From contig JBGQDM010000154.1 in NCBI GenBank assembly GCA_041495845.1, forward strand, positions 1-5,483: a DNA stretch of 5,483 nucleotides. The letters are read 5' to 3'. The notes under the pieces are model-generated. The model did no database searches. It worked only from the letters and a program-made list of their open reading frames with translations, and was not told the DNA's origin. Source of the DNA: JBGQDM01 sp041495845. Lineage in GTDB: Bacteria; Acidobacteriota; Terriglobia; Terriglobales; Acidobacteriaceae. The stretch's first letter is position 1. Each line of letters starts with the position of its first letter. A program made the translations under genes and the position numbers. Shown here in pieces: positions 5,071 to 5,483 of the stretch.

Positions 5071-5483
5071 GCCGCAGCGATCTCCTGGGCGGCTGCCAGA
5101 ACTTCCGGCACCACCGCGTCCACGTCCGCCCCGCGGGTGCGATGGTTCACGATGCAAGCGCGCAGGCAGAACCTGCCCTCGAGTAGGGCGTTGGACAAAT
5201 AGACCCGGCCACGAGCGACAATGCGCTTCAGCAGTTCCGTATTGAACGTATTGCGCTGGGCCGGGGAAGCGTTAGTGTCCCGCAGATGACGGAAGCACAC
5301 GGCGCTGAGTTCCACCGGGCCGATCTGTTCCAGCATGGGTGACGCTTTCACAGAGGCGGCCAGGCGCTGGGCATGGTCGAGGTCGCGCTGGATGGAAGCG
5401 CGAAACGACTGCAAGCCGTGATAGCGCAATGAGAGCCAGAGTTTGAGGGCGCGAAAGCGGCGCGAAAGCTCAATCGATTCCTC
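5067..5483 (-). CDS. PLP-dependent group II decarboxylase, C-terminal part (aromatic-L-amino-acid decarboxylase type)
   Basis: The C-terminal 138 residues are visible; the gene continues past the right edge. ELSRRFRALKLWLSLRYHG near the visible start is the hallmark of the pyridoxal-dependent decarboxylase family (aromatic amino acid, tyrosine, histidine and glutamate types). It is followed by the small C-terminal domain (PVELSAVCFRH, then RVYLSNALLEGRFCLRACIVNHRT). The catalytic PLP lysine lies upstream and cannot be checked, so substrate is open. The RRFRALKLW and FCLRACIVNHRT forms point to the aromatic-amino-acid decarboxylase branch. The stop overlaps the lpxI start by 4 bp. I see no known lipid A role for this family; the pairing may be only an operon arrangement. 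Confidence 0.88.
   Translation of the reverse strand, partial: EESIELSRRFRALKLWLSLRYHGLQSFRASIQRDLDHAQRLAASVKASPMLEQIGPVELSAVCFRHLRDTNASPAQRNTFNTELLKRIVARGRVYLSNALLEGRFCLRACIVNHRTRGADVDAVVPEVLAAAQEIAAA

Noticed and set aside
5071..5157. Longer N-terminus for LpxI
   Set aside because: The family begins at MKKLGLIAGNG; the extra 29 residues are Gly/Arg-rich out-of-frame decarboxylase sequence, and the ATG overlaps the upstream stop in the usual ATGA manner.

Overview
The window is GC-rich, densely packed bacterial DNA. It most resembles an acidobacterium (Acidobacteriota). The reasons are the style of the winged-helix domain (LWPADTFVDFDH...RFIETLARRGYRF), the proline-rich TonB-like protein paired with a small beta-barrel protein, and a lipid A type gene block (lpxI plus a Gfo/Idh/MocA dehydrogenase). 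These genes point to a diderm envelope with an outer membrane. The taxonomic assignment is recognition from memory, not a computed result.

Layout, left to right. (1) A 5'-truncated plus-strand gene encodes a winged-helix DNA-binding domain fused to about four membrane helices. (2) Three minus-strand genes follow, reading right to left: a Gfo/Idh/MocA oxidoreductase, a TonB-like protein with a C-terminal TonB domain, and a small secreted beta-barrel protein. The gap between the last two is filled by a degenerate array of about four 14-bp units. (3) A plus-strand HigB/HigA toxin-antitoxin pair comes next, preceded by a short inverted repeat. (4) On the minus strand at the right edge, the 3' end of a PLP-dependent group II (aromatic amino acid type) decarboxylase overlaps lpxI by ATGA.

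The minus-strand genes make an envelope-centred set. LpxI makes lipid X for lipid A synthesis. The oxidoreductase resembles the dehydrogenases found beside lpxA/lpxI/lpxB and may be a GnnA-like UDP-sugar 3-dehydrogenase for amide-linked lipid A. The TonB-like and beta-barrel proteins act in the periplasm and outer membrane. The toxin-antitoxin pair sits in opposite orientation between lpxI and the oxidoreductase and looks inserted.

Three details deserve attention. The oxidoreductase has no ATG, GTG or TTG start upstream of its Rossmann GxGxxG motif and seems to start at CTG behind a well-placed Shine-Dalgarno. The HigB frame runs about 80 codons past its normal C-terminus into higA, consistent with loss of a stop codon. 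The 14-bp array supplies the stop codon of the TonB-like gene and abuts the ribosome binding site of the next gene. I see no wholly new multi-gene system, no RNA genes, no CRISPR array and no recognisable insertion sequence.
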